Origin: Candidatus Rifleibacteriota bacterium | Lineage (GTDB): Bacteria > UBP17 > UBA6191 > JACPRK01 | NCBI GenBank assembly: GCA_016213865.1 | Contig: JACQZL010000126.1 | Location: 1 to 14,255 of the forward strand | Direction: 5' to 3' | Length of the DNA stretch: 14,255 bases | In this document: positions 11,713 to 14,255 of the stretch, piece after piece | Numbering within the stretch: position 1 is the stretch's first letter | Layout: each line of letters begins with the position of its first letter | Notes under the pieces: model-generated | What the model saw: only the letters and a program-made list of their open reading frames with translations | What the model was told of the DNA's origin: nothing | The model's database searches: none | Translations under genes and position numbers: made by a program

Positions 11713-14190
11713 TCACTGCTGACCGCCTTCCGGTCCGGGAGGCGGGCCGCCTTGGCCCTCGGGACCTGGCGGAGGTCCGCCCTGGTCCCCCTCAGGTCCT
11801 GGAGGAGGACCGCCCTGGCCCTCGGGGCCCGGGGGCTGCTCGCCTGGCTGGCCTCCGGGCGGGCCGCCGGGACCTTCCGGACCACCGGGTCCTCCGGGTC
11901 CTCCGGGTCCGCCGGGCAACTCCAGACCGGCTCCTGCGGGCAACTGGACGCTGCCCGGCGAACCGGAGACCTCGGAGGGCTGGACCACGTCCTGGGTCTC
12001 GAACACCAGGCTCTTGATCATCGTCTCGTAGTCGCGCGCGTTCTGGTCCGCCTCGAACTTGTAGGTCCGCTGGATCATCGGCTTGATGCCGGTTCCGTAG
12101 ATCTTGAGCACGTTGCCTGTCTTCAGCTCGTACTCGAGGCCCTGGTCGTTGAGCACCTCTTCGAGCGTCTCCCACGTCGACTTGTTCTCGACGTTGAGGA
12201 TCATCTTCCCCGAGATGAGGCCCTTGATCACGATGTTGAGCCGTAGCTGCTCGGCCAAGGTGCGGATGATCTGGTAGACCGACTCCCCGTTTCCATCCGG
12301 GCCCTCGAAGTTGTGGGTTCCGACTTCGTCGGAGCCGTCGGGCCTGTCGAAGGATTTCTCGTCTTCCGAGACGATCTGGAAGACCCCCGAGAGCCCCATC
12401 GTCCGTGGAGCGGACTTCTGCACCGCTTCTGCGGTGGGCGTCGTCGCGGGCGTCGTCGGCTCGGTGGCGGCCAGGCTCTCTGCGATCGAGGTCGAGACCG
12501 TGGCCTCGGCGACCGAGGTGGAGACCGTGGTCTCGCCCATCGGAGGGGCCCCCAGCGAGGTCACGAGGCTGTCGATCTCCTCCAGTTGGATACTCGAACG
12601 ATCGGCCTCGCGAAGGACGGAAGCGATCCCCTCGGTTCCGGCGGCGGCGAGCGAGTCGGGGCGAATCTCGGCGACCCTGTCCTCCGAGCGGCGCCCGGGA
12701 ACCGCCGATTCGGGCTCTCGGCAGAGCAGCAGTTGCTTGAGCTTGCCCTTGAGCTCGATCTTTTGCTGTTCGTTGGCCCCCGCGAGCTCGGCCGCGACCC
12801 CGGGCGCCGGAACCGGGACCGCACCGGTCGCGAAGGACGGCTCCTCCTCGTCCGGGTCCGCCTCCAGGTCCGAGGCCCTGGCCTGGGCCTTCAGCACCCG
12901 AAGGCGATCCTCCAGAGCGGCGCTTTCGCGCCACAGGTTACGCCCCTTCGGGGAGGATTGGCCCGACTGGCGCCGGGACAGGACCGGCAGGGACGCCGGT
13001 CCTACTGCCCTCGCCTGAAGCTCTGGCTGGCCCCCTCCCCACCCTCCCCCGGAGGGGGAGAGCAGGGGTGGGGGAGGCTCGGGCTGGGCCGTCGCGGGTG
13101 AGGGCCTTTCAACGGCGGGAGCCGGGGGCTCTGCCGGTCGCACGGTCGCGTACTTGTAGGGCGTCGAGCCGGCCTGGACCCGCGTCATCAGATGCTCCAG
13201 CCTGGCGCGAAGGGCTTGCCGGCTCGTTCCGGACTCGGATGCCGCCAGCCCGGTCGGAGTGGGGCTCTTGGGGCGGGGTACGCCGGCTTCCGCCGCCAGC
13301 TTGACTGCGGGTCGTCTATTGGCCTTCGCCCGGGCCGGCACGGCCGTAGCTTCGGCCGGGCTGATCCGGGTAGCTGGAGCTCCGGTCTCTGCCGGGTTCT
13401 CTGCAGTCAAGGGACCGACTCCCCAGGGCTTCGATCGGACCGTGGCCCGCGCCGCGTGCGGCTCTCGAGACGTGCCGGGCGCGCGCGCCAGGACCATGGT
13501 CCGAGAAGGCGCCGCATTTCGTGGCTCATCCAGTTGCGGGGCTCGGGGAACGGGCTTCGGGTCCGCCCGGGCGGCTCGGGTTGCGGGGGGAACGCTCGGG
13601 CCTCCGCGAGGCACCGGCCTGGCGCTGTCGGGCTCGCGCTCGTCCTCTCCCGGAAGCGACAGGCCTGTCTCGCCAGGCCAGGCGTCCGGGAGAGCGCTGT
13701 CCGAGGTCCAGTCGCCCGGCAAGGGGAAGTGCTTCATTGCTGGAACCTCCGTGGAAGCCGCGGAGGTGGAGCGCAGCCTCTTCCCCGGCTGCGCCCCGGA
13801 GTCGAGCTTCAGATCACGGCTCCAGAGGTCGAGATCGGCTCGAGCGCGGGCCAGGATCGAGGCTCTCTCAGGAAAGGCCTTCGTGGCACTGGGAAGGAGC
13901 GACACAAGACGGTCGCGGCGACCTCGAAAGCGGTTCAGGCCTTCCCCGAGCCGGACCTCGAGCGCCGACTTCTTTTCAGGAACAGCCTCTCCGACCTGAC
14001 GTTGCAGCGCAACCAACTTGTCGTGGTCGACGCGCAGCATCTCTTTCATCTGCAGCAGGGTCACCACGGTACGAGAGGCCCGGGAAGCGAGTGCCGGAGA
14101 GGCGCACAGCATGAGCAGGGCGATGGCCAGCCCGGCCAGGAGCAGGAAGGGCAGGGGGCGGCGCGGCATCGGGCGAAGTCGGGACGGCAT
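11713..14190 (-). CDS. Secretin STN (N0) domain protein with long disordered linker
   Basis: The 825-aa product has a signal peptide (about 1-35, ending SPALA) and a charged helical region (about 37-125) likely to form a coiled coil. About 500 Pro/Ala/Ser/Glu-rich residues that look disordered follow. The STN/N0 secretin domain (VYQIIRTLAEQLRLNIVIKG to GNVLKIYGTG) lies at about 630-700. Next comes the first half of a Secretin_N domain (RTYKFEADQNARDYETMIKS, about 707-726). A collagen-like Gly/Pro tail covers about 740-825. There is no barrel. ATG 14190 is used; a TTG two codons earlier is possible with GGAGG at 4 nt. The gene is first of the visible operon; its promoter is probably past the right edge. 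Two palindromic repeats are embedded in frame at residues of about 371-387 and 396-404. Confidence 0.8.
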   Translation of the reverse strand: MPSRLRPMPRRPLPFLLLAGLAIALLMLCASPALASRASRTVVTLLQMKEMLRVDHDKLVALQRQVGEAVPEKKSALEVRLGEGLNRFRGRRDRLVSLLPSATKAFPERASILARARADLDLWSRDLKLDSGAQPGKRLRSTSAASTEVPAMKHFPLPGDWTSDSALPDAWPGETGLSLPGEDEREPDSARPVPRGGPSVPPATRAARADPKPVPRAPQLDEPRNAAPSRTMVLARAPGTSREPHAARATVRSKPWGVGPLTAENPAETGAPATRISPAEATAVPARAKANRRPAVKLAAEAGVPRPKSPTPTGLAASESGTSRQALRARLEHLMTRVQAGSTPYKYATVRPAEPPAPAVERPSPATAQPEPPPPLLSPSGGGWGGGQPELQARAVGPASLPVLSRRQSGQSSPKGRNLWRESAALEDRLRVLKAQARASDLEADPDEEEPSFATGAVPVPAPGVAAELAGANEQQKIELKGKLKQLLLCREPESAVPGRRSEDRVAEIRPDSLAAAGTEGIASVLREADRSSIQLEEIDSLVTSLGAPPMGETTVSTSVAEATVSTSIAESLAATEPTTPATTPTAEAVQKSAPRTMGLSGVFQIVSEDEKSFDRPDGSDEVGTHNFEGPDGNGESVYQIIRTLAEQLRLNIVIKGLISGKMILNVENKSTWETLEEVLNDQGLEYELKTGNVLKIYGTGIKPMIQRTYKFEADQNARDYETMIKSLVFETQDVVQPSEVSGSPGSVQLPAGAGLELPGGPGGPGGPGGPEGPGGPPGGQPGEQPPGPEGQGGPPPGPEGDQGGPPPGPEGQGGPPPGPEGGQQ
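11720..11925 (-). repeat. Repeats encoding the Gly/Pro tail
   Basis: The 3' end of the STN gene is built of near-identical blocks encoding GGPPPGPEGQ-type units (three clear copies, one with an extra Asp), preceded by GGP triplets. The composition recalls collagen-like Gly-X-Y stretches. Such DNA is prone to length change. Confidence 0.7.
12478..12531 (-). repeat. 27-bp tandem duplication in the STN gene
   Basis: Two adjacent 27-bp units (12478-12504 and 12505-12531) match at 23 of 27 positions and encode TTVSTSVAE and ATVSTSIAE. The unit keeps the frame and lengthens the disordered linker. Confidence 0.7.
12980..13003. repeat. In-frame palindromic repeat, AGGACCGGC type
   Basis: Perfect 9-bp arms AGGACCGGC (12980-12988) and GCCGGTCCT (12995-13003) flank a 6-nt loop, inside the STN gene. 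On the coding strand it is read as VGPASLPVL. It resembles short palindromes normally dispersed between genes in GC-rich genomes; that it is multi-copy is inference. Confidence 0.6.
13031..13078. repeat. In-frame imperfect palindrome, CTCCCCC/GGGGGAG type
   Basis: CTCCCCC (13044-13050) pairs with GGGGGAG (13054-13060). The outer C-rich and G-rich arms pair imperfectly. On the coding strand it is read as PPPPLLSPSGGGWGGG, unlike the Ala/Glu-rich sequence around it. The form resembles pyrimidine/purine palindromes dispersed in GC-rich genomes. Confidence 0.55.
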
Positions 14191-14255
14191 CGGCAAGCAC
14201 CCTCCGGCGGCCCCGAAGAGGGGGCGGCCAGTCCGGGCGGACGAAGTTACAGACG

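Noticed and set aside
11792..12934. Second minus-strand frame of 380 codons within the STN gene
   Set aside because: It is Arg/Gly-rich without motifs, whereas the STN domain lies in the other frame.
14205..14228. GC-rich inverted repeat upstream of the STN gene
   Set aside because: The arms pair with mismatches and the composition alone makes such pairs likely; no T-run or operator context.
1..14255. CRISPR arrays, tRNA or rRNA genes, transposases
   Set aside because: No spaced direct repeats, tRNA-like cloverleaf or rRNA sequence was noticed, and no open frame resembles a transposase or integrase.

Overview
The window is a GC-rich bacterial region with dense coding on both strands. The organism is diderm: there are a secretin, two lipoproteins and many Sec signal peptides. 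Nothing here fixes the phylum. The interspersed palindromic repeats and the unusual type IV pilus/type II secretion-like cluster would fit Planctomycetota or a related under-sampled Gram-negative lineage, but that is a guess.

Left part (1-2524). A lipoprotein-like or secreted gene starts at 58 and runs off the left edge on the minus strand. After about 400 bp with no supported gene come an RlmM/FtsJ-like ribose methyltransferase (520-1441, plus strand, broken by a GGAA tandem duplication) and an enoyl-ACP reductase of the FabI family (1562-2377, plus strand). A large hairpin lies directly after the methyltransferase stop.

Middle part (2525-6078). Two minus-strand genes are coupled by an ATGA overlap: a coiled-coil/two-helix membrane protein (4614-3691), then a secreted papain-like Cys/His/Asp protein (3694-2525). 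Divergent from them is a lipoprotein with an HExxH zinc-protease motif (4845-5846). All three look like envelope proteins. A 73-bp nested palindrome of interspersed-repeat type (5927-5999) fills the convergent gap before the next cluster.

Right part (6079-14190). A minus-strand, operon-like run of seven genes encodes most of the envelope-spanning part of a type IV pilus/type II secretion-like machine. In transcription order these are an 825-aa protein with a secretin STN (N0) domain and a Gly/Pro-rich tail, a 121-aa secretin-N fragment, a 343-aa secretin barrel protein, a lipoprotein, a PilM-PilN fusion, PilO, and a PilP/GspC-like protein. The secretin is encoded as three separate exported polypeptides, and the gene breaks fall inside the N-domain folds rather than between them. 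The PilM half carries Asn in place of both Asp residues of the actin-fold phosphate motifs. The fused PilM-PilN is laid out like GspL, so PilO and the PilP-like protein would correspond to GspM and GspC. No ATPase, pilin or prepilin peptidase is visible in the window, so whether the machine builds a pilus or secretes cannot be decided here.

The strongest candidate for something undescribed is the tripartite secretin. Next are the palindromic repeats inserted in frame in the STN protein and the PilM-PilN fusion with degenerate nucleotide motifs.
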